Counted from the first letter of the stretch, positions 35,533 to 45,395 are shown. The stretch: DNA of 64,000 nucleotides from Bog-756 sp963812885 (GCA_963812885.1 CAWEWZ010000010.1:1-64000); one strand, 5' to 3'. Numbers and translations: made by a program. The notes: a model not told the origin generated them from the sequence alone.

Positions 35533-35728
35533 CTCGTCCTCCTGATGGTGGCGCGCGGGAATGAGCAATCGGGCCGGGAGCCCGGGAGCGCAGCCACTCA
35601 CGATGACCCGCAACAGACCGAACTGTCGCTCCGGACGTTCAAACGTCGGGCCGTCCGGCCGCGTTACAGGTCCGGGTCTCCGAGACGGACGTCCCGAGCG
35701 TTCCCATCGAGGAGGACGGCGCTTGGTC

Positions 35729-37216
35729 TCACCCCGGTCGGGCTGACGCCAGACGGGCCCGCACCTCCTCCGTCAAGCCCTCGATGACGAGTGCACTGAT
35801 ACGACCGTCCCGAATTTCGAAGGTGTCGACCACCGTGCTGTCGGTGCCGGCGATGTGCAGATCGATCTCCACCACCAGCCGGGCGCCGTCAATGCGGAAC
35901 GGACCGGGCCGGGGAAGCAGATCCCCGTACCGGAACGCCCCCTCGTCGTAGAAGCGGACGATGGCGTCGGTCCCCCGGTAGATCGTGCCTTGCCCGTCCA
36001 GCACGGCATCGGGGGTGAAGAGGCGGCCGAGGGCGGCGGTGTCTCGCATGGTGATGGCCAGGAAGTAGTCGGCGGCCACTGCGGCCGGTCCGCTCCATCG
36101 TGAGGGCAGCCCGTAGATGCGCCGGGCGTTGGCTCCGAGGATGCGGGCCTGGGCGTCGACTCCCAGCGGCTCGATGGTGCGACGGAGGGCCGCCACCGCC
36201 CCGGGGAAGGTGGCGTCGTGGTGGGGATAGTCGGATCCCCAGACCACCCGGTCCTGGCCGATGAAGGGCAACAGGGCGGGCAGGGTGGCCTCGTCGACCT
36301 CGAAACTGATGGCGCACTGGCGGGCGAAGTACTCGCTGGGCCTCATCGGCATCTCCGGGCAGAACCCGCCGAAGTTCTCGAACTGCTCGTCGAGACGTTC
36401 GAGCCAGAAGGGCACCCAGCCGCCGCCCGATTCCAGGAACACGAATTGCAGGTCGGGATGACGGTCGAGGGTCCCGAAGGCCATGAGCTGGGCGCAGGCC
36501 AGCATCTCCTCGAAGGAGTGCGAGACGGCGTGCAGGATCAGGGGATTGAAGGGCCGGTCCGAGCCCAGCGTGGGCACGATCACCGAACTCCCTTCGTGGA
36601 TGGCGATCGGCACCCCGAGCTCCTCGGCGACACTCCATACCGGCTCGTAGGCGGTGTCCGACAGTGAGCGCCCCAGGCACGGATTGGGTCGCACGAATGC
36701 CGCTTTGAATCCGAGCTGGTCGACCGCTCTCCGCAACTCCCGCGCCGCCGCCTCCGGGTCCTGGAGGGGAAGCATGGCCGCACCGAACAGCCGGTCCGGA
36801 TCGGCGGCGCAATAGGTGGACAGCCAGTCGTTGTAGGCGGAGGACACCATGGTGGCCGTGACCGGATCGGTGAGGGCCCAGAAGTAGAGCCCGATCGAAG
36901 GGTAGAGCACCGCCTGATCGATACCTTCGAGGTCCATGTCGACCAGACGGGCCGCCGGGTCGGAACCTCCCGGCTGGGCCTCGGCCAGGGAGGTGTACTG
37001 CGACGGATCGGCAAAGGTGGCGCCGGGGGTGGCCAGCGTCCCCAGGGGAACGGCGAGGATCTCGCGGTCGCCCACCATGACGTGCTCGTAACCGGAGGCA
37101 TCGGATTGGATGCGGGGACGGTGGGCTTCGGGTAGGTGCGTCCAGGCCTCGAGCGGCTCGACCACATGGCCGTCGGCATCGATCACCGTCGCGGGAACGT
37201 GCACGCTGTCGCTCAT
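35729..37216 (-). CDS. Amidohydrolase-2 enzyme fused to SnoaL/NTF2-like domain
   Basis: 495 residues from ATG 37216. Residues 1-~385 are an amidohydrolase-2 barrel: VIDADGHVVEP, YPSIGLYFWALTDP, GVPIAIHEGSSVIVP, FVFLESGGGWVPFWLERLDEQF and VVWGSDYPHHDATFPG. Residues ~395-495 are a separate NTF2/SnoaL fold: AADYFLAITMRDTAALGRLFTPDAVLDGQGTIYRGTDAIVRFYDEGAF, then RLVVEIDLHIAGTDSTVVDTFEIRDGRISAL. The fusion is in a single clean frame, so it is not an artefact of a frame repair. The second domain may supply a binding pocket or a second chemical step. The sequence before 37216 in this frame is non-coding in character. Confidence 0.88.
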   Translation of the reverse strand: MSDSVHVPATVIDADGHVVEPLEAWTHLPEAHRPRIQSDASGYEHVMVGDREILAVPLGTLATPGATFADPSQYTSLAEAQPGGSDPAARLVDMDLEGIDQAVLYPSIGLYFWALTDPVTATMVSSAYNDWLSTYCAADPDRLFGAAMLPLQDPEAAARELRRAVDQLGFKAAFVRPNPCLGRSLSDTAYEPVWSVAEELGVPIAIHEGSSVIVPTLGSDRPFNPLILHAVSHSFEEMLACAQLMAFGTLDRHPDLQFVFLESGGGWVPFWLERLDEQFENFGGFCPEMPMRPSEYFARQCAISFEVDEATLPALLPFIGQDRVVWGSDYPHHDATFPGAVAALRRTIEPLGVDAQARILGANARRIYGLPSRWSGPAAVAADYFLAITMRDTAALGRLFTPDAVLDGQGTIYRGTDAIVRFYDEGAFRYGDLLPRPGPFRIDGARLVVEIDLHIAGTDSTVVDTFEIRDGRISALVIEGLTEEVRARLASARPG

Positions 37217-37520
37217 GCCCCACCCCGGAGTGCCGCCACTGTGGCTCCCTTGTTCGTTCCGTCCGTGCCCGCCGCCGACGCTAATCCCACGATGCCGGGC
37301 CCGGGATCGCGTCGCCGGACCGTCCCCAAAATCACAACCGTGTAATCGCCGGCGGCTGCTCGTGCCCACCACGCCAAGGCCCTCCGCCTCCCGGGTGTCG
37401 CCGCGTCCCCGTCCCGAAAGTCGGCGGTGCGCCACGACGAAAAGTGTGGTCAGATTGACGTGGAGGGAAGCACATGACCTTGCGTAGGAGACCGCCCGGG
37501 AACTGAAAGGCGGAGTCGCC
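37217..37520. other. Intergenic between divergent genes, nothing recognised
   Basis: About 300 bases between the divergently read amidohydrolase-NTF2 fusion and the EF-G-like gene. Two promoters are expected here. I see no confident core promoter or operator. Confidence 0.4.
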
Positions 37521-39665
37521 ATGGAACAGCAGGCGGCAGTGAACGTCATCGATGCCGATCAGGCCGGAGCGTCGGATTCGGGGGGACCGCGGCCCGCCGG
37601 CAAGCGCGCCCCCGGGCCTCCGGCGGGCATCCGCAACGTCGCCCTGGTCGGCCACAACGGCTCGGGTAAGACCTCACTGGCCGAGGCGCTGCTGTTCGCC
37701 ACCGGGGCCATCCCCCGCCGGGGGAAGGTCGATGACGGCTCCACGGTGAGCGACTTCGAGCCCGAGGAGATCAAGTACCGGATGTCGCTCTCGCTCGCCC
37801 TGGCCCCGTGCACGGTGGGCGACGTGAAGCTCAACATCATCGACACCCCCGGCTATGCCGACTTCTTCAGCGAGGTCAGGGCGGCCTGCTCGGTGGTGGA
37901 CTCGGTGGTGGTGGTGGTGAGCGCCGTGGAGGGCATCGAGGCGCAGACCGAGGCCGTCTGGGACCTGGCCGCCGAGTTGGGTCTGCCCCGCCTGATCTTC
38001 GTCAACAAGCTCGATCGTGACCGGTCCAACTTCGACCGCACCCTGCACGATCTCCAGGATCGCTTCGGGGAGGGGATGGTGCCGTTGGAGCTGCCGGTGG
38101 CCGGCGATTCCGGCCTCCAGGGGATAGCCGACCTCCTCACCGACACCGTGATCAGCTACGAGAGCGGGACGCCGCGGTCAGGTCCGGTCCCGAGCGACCT
38201 GTACGCCACCGAACACGAGGTCCGTGAGCAACTGGTGGAGGGGATCGTGGTCGGTGACGACGAGCTCATGGAGCGCTATCTCGACGGAGACGACCTGTCG
38301 AGCGCCGAGATCGAAGGGACGCTCGCCACCGAGGTGGCCGAAGGGAAGGTGTTTCCGGTGGTGTGCGGGTCGGCCGCCACCGGGGTCGGCGTCGACCGCC
38401 TCGCCTCACTGTTGGCCGAGATCGCCCCGGCTCCCGAATCACGACCGCCGATCGAGGTCCTGGCCGGCGATTCGGTCCGGGAGATCCGCTGCGACCCGGG
38501 GGGCCAGCCCCTGGCCCGCGTGTTCAAGACCATTTCCGATCCCTACGTGGGGAAGATATCCCTCCTGCGTGTGCTGTCGGGAACCATCCGGACCGACAGT
38601 GTCCTCATCAATTCCCGCACCCACAGCGATGAGCGGCTGCACGGGCTGGAGCAGCTGCGGGGCAAGGAGGCCCACACCGCCAGCGAGGTTCGGGCCGGGG
38701 ACATCGTGGCCGCACCCAAGCTGGCCGACGTCCTCACCGGCGACACGCTGGCGCCCAAGGGGGTGCCGGTGGCCGTCCCACCCCCGCCCGTCGAGCCGGT
38801 GGTCCTGTCCATCGCCATCAGGCCCAAATCCGAGGGCGACGAGGACAAGCTGATGATCGGGCTCCACCGGCTCCAGGAGGAGGATCCGGCCCTCGTCGTC
38901 GAGCGGGTCGACGAGACCCACCAGACCATCCTCTCGGGTACGGGCGAGACCCACCTGGCCATGGCCGTCGAGCGCCTGGCCCGGAAGTTCGGGGTCGAGA
39001 TCGTCAGCGAGGACGTGCTCGTCCCTTATCGGGAGACGATCACCAGGTCGACCGAGGCGGAGGGCAAGTACAAGAAGCAGACCGGCGGCCACGGCCAGTT
39101 CGGGGTGGTGTCGATCCGCCTCGAGCCACTCGAGCGGGGCCAAGGGTTCGAGTTCGTCAATCAGGTCGTCGGCGGGGCCATCCCCCGGCAGTACATCCCG
39201 GCCGTCGAGCGGGGGATCATCGAGGCCATGGGGCACGGAGGGGTTCACGGCTTCCCGGTGGTCGACCTACGGGCCACGTGTCTCGACGGCAAGCACCACG
39301 CCGTCGATTCGTCGGAGATGAGTTTCAAGATGGCCGGGTCGCTGGCCTTCAAGGAGGCCATGGCCAAGGCCGGGCCGGTGCTGCTCGAACCGGTCTCGCT
39401 CCTCGAGGTGACCGTGCCGGTCTCCATGCAGGGTCATGTGCTCGGGGACCTGAACTCGCGTCGGGGACGGGTGCAGGGCACCGACGCCCTGGCCACCGAC
39501 GCCCAGAGGATCACCGCTCTCGTGCCCCGGGCCGAGATCCGTCGCTACGCGGTGGATCTCCGGTCCCTCACCGCGGGGCGGGGCCGGTTCCGGGCAGAGC
39601 ACGACCACTACGACGTGTTGCCGACCAACCTGGTTGACCGGGTGACCAAAGCCGCTGCCGGGTGA
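37521..39665 (+). CDS. EF-G-like translational GTPase (FusA2 type)
   Basis: 714 residues. The G-domain has P-loop GHNGSGKTSL (about 44-53), G3 IIDTPGYADF and G4 FVNKLDRDRSNF. The Asn-for-Ala P-loop, the absence of the usual EF-G switch I RGITI sequence (here EEIKYRMSLSLALAPC) and domains II-V (KTISDPYVGKISLLRVLSGTI, VVERVDETHQTILSGTGETHLAMAVERL, GGHGQFGVVSI, PVSMQGHVLGDLNSRRGRVQG) match the second EF-G of actinobacteria (FusA2/EF-G paralogue). A 35-residue Gly/Pro/Ala N-terminal extension is present. Role is uncertain, perhaps ribosome rescue or stress. Followed 15-20 bases later by a PAS-like gene. Confidence 0.9.
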   Translation: MEQQAAVNVIDADQAGASDSGGPRPAGKRAPGPPAGIRNVALVGHNGSGKTSLAEALLFATGAIPRRGKVDDGSTVSDFEPEEIKYRMSLSLALAPCTVGDVKLNIIDTPGYADFFSEVRAACSVVDSVVVVVSAVEGIEAQTEAVWDLAAELGLPRLIFVNKLDRDRSNFDRTLHDLQDRFGEGMVPLELPVAGDSGLQGIADLLTDTVISYESGTPRSGPVPSDLYATEHEVREQLVEGIVVGDDELMERYLDGDDLSSAEIEGTLATEVAEGKVFPVVCGSAATGVGVDRLASLLAEIAPAPESRPPIEVLAGDSVREIRCDPGGQPLARVFKTISDPYVGKISLLRVLSGTIRTDSVLINSRTHSDERLHGLEQLRGKEAHTASEVRAGDIVAAPKLADVLTGDTLAPKGVPVAVPPPPVEPVVLSIAIRPKSEGDEDKLMIGLHRLQEEDPALVVERVDETHQTILSGTGETHLAMAVERLARKFGVEIVSEDVLVPYRETITRSTEAEGKYKKQTGGHGQFGVVSIRLEPLERGQGFEFVNQVVGGAIPRQYIPAVERGIIEAMGHGGVHGFPVVDLRATCLDGKHHAVDSSEMSFKMAGSLAFKEAMAKAGPVLLEPVSLLEVTVPVSMQGHVLGDLNSRRGRVQGTDALATDAQRITALVPRAEIRRYAVDLRSLTAGRGRFRAEHDHYDVLPTNLVDRVTKAAAG

Positions 39666-39680
39666 ACCCGGCGAGTGTCG

Positions 39681-40112
39681 ATGAGTGAACCGGCGGCCGG
39701 CTCCGGGTCGGCCAAGAGCCTGCCCCTCATCCTGGCCCGCGAGTTGGCCTCGAATCTGGCCACCCCCATGTTCCTGCTCGATGCCCGTGGCGTGCTGGTG
39801 TACTTCAACGAGGCGGCGGCGCGGCTCATCGGGAAGGAGTTCACCGACCTCGGGGAGATCCCGGCCGACCAGTTCGGCGAGTCCCTGCAGCTGGCCCGGC
39901 CCGACGGGCGACCCCTCGGGCTGCGCGATTCCCCGGCCGGGATCGCCTTCTTCCAGCGCCGGCCGGCCCACAAGACGCTGATGGCCACCTCGTACGACGG
40001 GGTGCGCCGCCAGTACGAGGCCACCGCCTACCCGCTCTTCGGGTCGGAAGGAGAGATGCACGGCGTCTTCGCCGTCTTCTGGCAGGACCCGTCCGGGACC
40101 CGCACCAGCTGA
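39681..40112 (+). CDS. PAS-like sensor domain protein
   Basis: 143 residues (ATG 39681; GTG 39675 in the same frame is an alternative). The sequence LARELASNLATPMFLLDARGVLVYFNEAAARLIGKEF is a PAS domain opening, and RRQYEATAYPLFGSEGEMHGVFAVFWQ its closing strands. No output domain is attached. Its stop (TGA at 40110-40112) shares one base with the ATG of the metallo-hydrolase, so the two are made together. It could sense a ligand or redox state and act on the enzyme next door. Confidence 0.8.
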   Translation: MSEPAAGSGSAKSLPLILARELASNLATPMFLLDARGVLVYFNEAAARLIGKEFTDLGEIPADQFGESLQLARPDGRPLGLRDSPAGIAFFQRRPAHKTLMATSYDGVRRQYEATAYPLFGSEGEMHGVFAVFWQDPSGTRTS

Positions 40113-40990
40113 TGCAGGCGCGGGTGTGGGGATGCCGGGGATCGATCGCCGCCCCCGGGCCCGACACGGTCAAGTACGGGGGCAACACGTCGTGCGTCGA
40201 GGTCCGCCTGGCCAGCGGGCACGCACTCATCCTCGACGCCGGGACCGGTATCCGACCCCTGGGTGTCCTGATGCAGAAGGATCTTGCCACCGAGCTGCAC
40301 ATCCTGCTCACCCATCTCCATCTCGATCATCTGCAGGGCCTCGGGTTCTTCCGCCCGCTGTTCGTCCCCGGGCTCGACATCCACGTCTGGGGACCGACCT
40401 CGCCGGTGCAGCACCTGTCCGAGCGCATCGCCATGTACCTGTCCCCGCCCCTCTTCCCCCTCCGTCTCGAGGACATCCCCTCGAACCTCACCTTCCACGA
40501 TGCCACCGACGAGTTGATCACCATCGGCTCGGCCACGATCCGATCGGCCAAAGTCACCCACCAGGGCCCGACCCTGGGCTACCGGATCGAGGAGAACGGC
40601 CGTGTGCTCGTCTACATCCCCGATCACGAGCCGGCCCTGGGCACCGATCTCTCCTCCATCCCCGAGACCTGGATGAGCGGACACGTCATCGCCGACGGCG
40701 CCGATGTTCTCCTCCACGATGCCCAGTACCGTGACGAGGAGTACGAGTCCCATATCGGCTGGGGTCACTCGAGCGTCGACGCCACCATCCAGTTCGCCCA
40801 GAAGGCAGACGTGGACAATCTCATCCTCTTCCACCATGATCCGTACCACACCGACTTGGAGCTCGAGGTGCTGCTTCAGGAGGCCCGGGCGAAATGGCTC
40901 GGCATGGAGGACCGGATCAACCTGGCCTTCGAAGGCATGACCATCACGCTCGAAGGCACGTCCCCAGTCCATGTCGAGCAGGCGGTCTGA
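40112..40990 (+). CDS. MBL-fold metallo-hydrolase (phosphodiesterase-like)
   Basis: 292 residues. The metal motif THLHLDHLQG gives His68, His70, Asp72 and His73; further ligands are in AKVTHQGPTLGYRIEE, VLLHDAQY and LILFHHDPYHTD. The N-terminal VWGCRGSIAAPGPDTVKYGGNTSCVEV is the signature of the phosphodiesterase-like (PhnP/CpdA-type) MBL branch that cleaves cyclic phosphodiesters or nuclease substrates. Coupled by TGATG to the PAS gene upstream. Substrate unknown; a cyclic nucleotide is a reasonable guess. Confidence 0.88.
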   Translation: MQARVWGCRGSIAAPGPDTVKYGGNTSCVEVRLASGHALILDAGTGIRPLGVLMQKDLATELHILLTHLHLDHLQGLGFFRPLFVPGLDIHVWGPTSPVQHLSERIAMYLSPPLFPLRLEDIPSNLTFHDATDELITIGSATIRSAKVTHQGPTLGYRIEENGRVLVYIPDHEPALGTDLSSIPETWMSGHVIADGADVLLHDAQYRDEEYESHIGWGHSSVDATIQFAQKADVDNLILFHHDPYHTDLELEVLLQEARAKWLGMEDRINLAFEGMTITLEGTSPVHVEQAV

Positions 40991-41169
40991 GCCGGCCGGG
41001 AAGCTCCGATCCGTGTGTCGTTGACTGCGGTGTGTAGCGGGTTGCGCGCGAGAAGCGAGGTGGCGGTCGCATTTCCGCCGTTTCGTGGTTGAATTGCGGA
41101 GTCGGGCCGTGGGCAAAATGGACGGTGGACCGTGAGACGGCGGCACCCAGGAGCGGAAGGGTCAGGCTG

Positions 41170-44100
41170 ATGGGCGGAGCAAGCAAGAAGAGCCTTCGGG
41201 CTGTCCTGGCCGGGGCACTGCTGTTCGGCGGTTCCCTGGCCGCCACGGTGATCGGCGGTGCGACCCCGGCGTGGGCGCAGAGCTCGGTCACCTTGTACGT
41301 GGCCTCGGGAGGAACCGGCGATTGTACGAGCCAGGTCAATGCCTGCGGCTCACTGGCCACCGCCCTCTCCACCGGCACGAGCAACTCGAACTCTGGTGAC
41401 GACGTGACCATCAATGTCGGAGCCGGCACCTTCGACGAGAACGACATCTTCGACGCCGCGGCACTCAACTCGTTGACCATCACCGGGGCCGGGGCGTCAT
41501 CCACCATCCTGGACGGGACCGAGACCGGCAACGTCCTGATCATTGCGGGCGGTACCGTGAACATCAGCGGGGTCACCATCGAGAACGGCAGCAACGGCGA
41601 CGACGGAGCGGGCATCGACAGCTGCGACGCCAACGCGGGTTGCGTGGTCACCATCTCCGACTCGACCTTCTCCGATAACAATGCCCCGGCGTGGGGCGGC
41701 GCCATCGACAACGGTGACAACGGGGGGAACGGCACGCTGACGGTCACCGACTCGACCTTCACCGACGACACGGCCGGCGCCAACGGCGGGGGCGCCATCG
41801 ACAACGGCGCCAACGGCGGCGGCGGCACCGTCACCGTGTCCGGATCGACCTTCACCGACGACTCGGCAGCGCCCAGCGGGAGGGGTGGCGCCATCGACAA
41901 TGCCGATGACAACGGCAGCGGCACGGTGACCGTCTCCGGCTCGACCTTCACCGGCAACACGGCCGGCGGGGGCGGGGGTGCGATCGCCAACGGAAGCGAC
42001 GGCGGCGACGGCAACCTGACCGTCTCCAACTCGACCTTCTCCGACAACTCGGCCACCGACGGTGGGGCGATCGACAACGCCGACGCCTCGGGCAGCGGTA
42101 CGACCGCGGTCTCCGATTCGACATTCTCGGGCAACACCGCGTCGAGCGACGGTGGGGCCATCGACAACGCCGACAACTCCGCTCACGGTTCGACCACGGC
42201 CACCAGTTCGACATTCTCGGGCAACGGCGCCAGCGGGAGTGGTGGAACCGTGGACAATCCCGGGAACGGCGACAGCGGACCGGCCTCGTTCGGAGCCAGC
42301 ATCCTGGTCGGGGCGACGGCCGGCGGGGAGTGTGGGGGAGCAGTCACCGACCTCGGCTACAACATCGACGACGGCAGCACCTGTAACTTCAGCGGCCCGT
42401 CGCTCTCCAACACCGCGGCCGATCTCGACTCCTCCGGCCTCCAGAACAACGGGGGACCGACCCAGACCATCGCCGTCGAGCCGGGGAGTCCCGCCATCGG
42501 CCTGGTGACCAACGCGCCGCAGTGTCCGGCCACCGATCAGCGGGGGGCGGCGAGGCCGACATCCGGAGCGTGTGACGCCGGTGCCTACGACACCAATGGA
42601 ACCCCGTTCGACCCCTCCGTCTCATCGGTCACCATCACCGGGGGCCTGATCACCCCCACGGTGACCATCTCCGGATCCGGATTCGGCAACCGGGCGGACC
42701 TGGGCGCTCCGGCACCGGCCACCGCCTGCTCGAATACCAACACCGGCTCGGACTACGACAACTTTTCCTTCTCCGACGTGACCGCCGGGTGGCTGGCCGG
42801 TGGCGGCGACAACTGCATCGGGGTGTCCGTCTCGTCCTACTCGAGCACCCAGATCGTGGTCACGTTCGGCAACGGCTACGGCAACGGATACGGCAACAAT
42901 CAATACGGCGCCCTCGGCTATGGCGACGGCCTTCAGGTGAACGTGCTCGGCGCCCCCTTCAGCGGCTCTGTCCCCGCCTACTCCCCGGCCCCGAGCATCT
43001 CCTCGGTCGCCATCAGCGGGGGCCTCGCCACTCCGACGGTGACGGTCACCGGTTCCGGATTCGGCACCGAAGACGACCTCGGTTCACCGGTGCCCGCCTA
43101 CTGCGGCAATACCGGCTTCGACTATGACAACAACTTCTACCTCCTCGACGGGTGGGGGGCAGGTCAGGGATCGGGACCGTTCGGGGACTGCACCGGGGTG
43201 TCCATCACGTCGTACTCGAATACTCAGGTCACCTTCACCTTCGGGAGTGGCTACGGGACCGGCAACAACCAGTACGGCGTCCTGTCCCCCGGCGACAGCT
43301 TCCAGATGAACGTGCTCGGCACCACCTTCGACGGCACCGTCCCGTACCCGGCCAGCCCCACCATCGGGGGGGTGACCTTCGGGGGCGATCCCAGCAACCC
43401 GACGGTCACCGTGTCGGGGTCCGGATTCGGCACCTCGAGCGACCTCGGCACGCCGGGCACCCCCGGTTGCAGCGGATCAGGCTCTGACTACGGCAACCTC
43501 TTCTACTTCTCCGACACCACCGGCTCGTGGCAGGCCGGACAGGGAACCGACTGCACCGGGTTGGTCATCTCGTCGCACTCGAGCACCCAAATCGTGTTCA
43601 CCTTCGGTGACCAGTACTCCGTGTTCGGCCCGATCGCCAACGGCGACAGCTTCTCGATGACGTTGTTCGGGGTCACCTTCAACGGCACCGCCTCGCTCGG
43701 GACGGGCTACACCTGCACCGTCTCCGGCATGTCGGGGACCACCAGCTTCCCGGTGGTGGAGTCCGAATCCCCGGCCCCGCCGGCCAGCATCGACGCCGGG
43801 GGGACCTTCCAGACCGCCCCGGCGGCCCGGGTGACCATCCCGGCCACGGTGGTCAACCACTTCCGCAACCTCGGAGCCACCTCCCTCACCATCGCCTCCC
43901 AGTCGACCGGTCTCGACGGACGGACCTCGGTCGGTGGTCCGCTGAGCGGGGCGGTCAATCCCAATGTGGAGACGGCCTCGGCCTCCAACCTGCCCCAGAG
44001 CGACTCCGCCCTGACGGCCGGGGTGCCCTACTCCTACAGCACCGCCTACAACCCGGTCACCTTCCAGACCGGCCCGGGGCACGGAAGGGTCTTCATCACC

Positions 44101-45177
44101 CCCGGGCAGATCAGCGCCGAGGTCACCTTCGTGATCCACGGGACGGCCACCCCCGAGGACATCAACTGCTCCCCACCGTCGGGAGTGGCCGCCCTGGGCT
44201 CGACCACGGTCGATCCGCCGCCGCCCACACCCACCTTCCAGATCCCGGGGTCCACCCCACCCCTCCAGAACCAGGTCAGTTCGGGCACCGACGGCGGCTG
44301 GGGGGCCACGGTCGCCAACACCTCGACGGCCTCGGTCACCGGGCTCACCGCCAGCGTGCGGGTGACCGACGGGGGGGCGCCGGTCACCTTCGATCTCACC
44401 GGGATGGCCGCCTCGGGGACCAGCTGCTCGAACGCCGGGTCGGGCAAGCTCAGCTGCGTGATCGGGACCCTGGCCGAGGGGGGCTCGGACACCCTCGACG
44501 TGCTGGTCAACACCACCGGCCTGGCCGGCTCGGTGGCCATCACCGGTTCGGCCACCGTCTCCTCGACCAATGCCGGGTCCCACGCGACCACCCTGTCGAC
44601 CATCAGGGTGGTGGTCGTCCAGGGAGGCAACGGGACCAAGGCGGTGGCCACCCCCGGGACGGCCCTGCTCAGCACCAAGAAGTCACTCAAGCAGGCCAAG
44701 GCCAAGGTCTCGTTGACCCTGCCCAAGGCCAAGATCAGCAAGAAGGCGGGTGCCGGTGCCGCTGGACCCTCGGCCGGGACCGCCACCGTCAGCCCCCCGC
44801 CGGTGGCGGTCACCCTCGAGTCGCTCGCCCCCTCGGCGGAGCCCGCCCTGTGCCCACCCACCGGGACCTCCAAGTGCGAGGGCAACATCGTCCAGGCCTT
44901 CGGCAACTTCTCGGCCTACACCTCCAAGCTCCACCCCATCGTGGCCGTGGTCCAGTTCTTCTACGGCATCCACGTGCCGCAAGGGTCGGTCTACTTCCTC
45001 AAGCCCAACGGCAAGACCGTCAAGAAGCTGTCCACCTGCACGAAGACCTCGACCGGCTTCACCACCCCGTGTGTGTTCGGCAAGGAGCAGGTCCTCGGCT
45101 CGGCCGCCCACGACACCGTCTACGCCCAGGACACCGTCTACTTCACCGGCAACGACCCGGCCATGGGGCGGCGGTGA
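41170..45177 (+). CDS. Giant secreted beta-helix protein with three IPT-like repeats
   Basis: 1335 residues in one clean frame. ATG 41170 follows a GGAAGGG site, and the first residues form a signal peptide ending AWAQ (SLRAVLAGALLFGGSLAATVIGG). Residues ~35-450 are a right-handed beta-helix with repeats of T-x-S-x-STF-x-x-N-x-A-x-x-x-GGAIDN about every 29 residues. Three tandem ~120-residue modules follow from about residues 481, 609 and 730, each opening P-x-V-T-x-SGSGFG-x-x-x-DLG and containing NQYG and S-x-TQ-x-x-x-TFG. After them come a proline/threonine-rich stretch, an Ig-like (DUF11-like) module, a lysine-rich linker (KAKVSLTLPKAKISKK) and a C-terminal cysteine-containing module (LCPPTGTSKCEGN, STCTKTSTGFTTPCVFG). 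No LPxTG or other anchor was seen. Surface or secreted structural protein; ligand unknown. Confidence 0.9.
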   Translation: MGGASKKSLRAVLAGALLFGGSLAATVIGGATPAWAQSSVTLYVASGGTGDCTSQVNACGSLATALSTGTSNSNSGDDVTINVGAGTFDENDIFDAAALNSLTITGAGASSTILDGTETGNVLIIAGGTVNISGVTIENGSNGDDGAGIDSCDANAGCVVTISDSTFSDNNAPAWGGAIDNGDNGGNGTLTVTDSTFTDDTAGANGGGAIDNGANGGGGTVTVSGSTFTDDSAAPSGRGGAIDNADDNGSGTVTVSGSTFTGNTAGGGGGAIANGSDGGDGNLTVSNSTFSDNSATDGGAIDNADASGSGTTAVSDSTFSGNTASSDGGAIDNADNSAHGSTTATSSTFSGNGASGSGGTVDNPGNGDSGPASFGASILVGATAGGECGGAVTDLGYNIDDGSTCNFSGPSLSNTAADLDSSGLQNNGGPTQTIAVEPGSPAIGLVTNAPQCPATDQRGAARPTSGACDAGAYDTNGTPFDPSVSSVTITGGLITPTVTISGSGFGNRADLGAPAPATACSNTNTGSDYDNFSFSDVTAGWLAGGGDNCIGVSVSSYSSTQIVVTFGNGYGNGYGNNQYGALGYGDGLQVNVLGAPFSGSVPAYSPAPSISSVAISGGLATPTVTVTGSGFGTEDDLGSPVPAYCGNTGFDYDNNFYLLDGWGAGQGSGPFGDCTGVSITSYSNTQVTFTFGSGYGTGNNQYGVLSPGDSFQMNVLGTTFDGTVPYPASPTIGGVTFGGDPSNPTVTVSGSGFGTSSDLGTPGTPGCSGSGSDYGNLFYFSDTTGSWQAGQGTDCTGLVISSHSSTQIVFTFGDQYSVFGPIANGDSFSMTLFGVTFNGTASLGTGYTCTVSGMSGTTSFPVVESESPAPPASIDAGGTFQTAPAARVTIPATVVNHFRNLGATSLTIASQSTGLDGRTSVGGPLSGAVNPNVETASASNLPQSDSALTAGVPYSYSTAYNPVTFQTGPGHGRVFITPGQISAEVTFVIHGTATPEDINCSPPSGVAALGSTTVDPPPPTPTFQIPGSTPPLQNQVSSGTDGGWGATVANTSTASVTGLTASVRVTDGGAPVTFDLTGMAASGTSCSNAGSGKLSCVIGTLAEGGSDTLDVLVNTTGLAGSVAITGSATVSSTNAGSHATTLSTIRVVVVQGGNGTKAVATPGTALLSTKKSLKQAKAKVSLTLPKAKISKKAGAGAAGPSAGTATVSPPPVAVTLESLAPSAEPALCPPTGTSKCEGNIVQAFGNFSAYTSKLHPIVAVVQFFYGIHVPQGSVYFLKPNGKTVKKLSTCTKTSTGFTTPCVFGKEQVLGSAAHDTVYAQDTVYFTGNDPAMGRR

Positions 45178-45209
45178 GCACGGTCTTCTGAGTATGGTGG
45201 GCGACCGTC

Positions 45210-45395
45210 ATGTTCTACGTCATCATCTTCTCCATCCTGGCCGTCGTCCTCGTCGTCGGAGGCATCGCCGGCATGTCGCGCCGCCGGAAGGCTCTCGAGC
45301 ACGAGGAACCTCATCACGTGACCACCAATGCCACCCGCCGCAACCGTAAGCAGCAGCGGACACAATCGCGCCAGGCCCGGCGCAAACGGCACTGA
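45210..45395 (+). CDS. Small single-pass membrane protein
   Basis: 61 residues: one N-terminal transmembrane helix (YVIIFSILAVVLVVGGIAG) followed by a strongly basic, Arg/Lys-rich cytoplasmic tail (NRKQQRTQSRQARRKRH). The in-frame codon bias and the clean helix-plus-tail layout suggest a real gene, lying about 30 bases after the giant protein. Function unknown. Confidence 0.6.
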   Translation: MFYVIIFSILAVVLVVGGIAGMSRRRKALEHEEPHHVTTNATRRNRKQQRTQSRQARRKRH

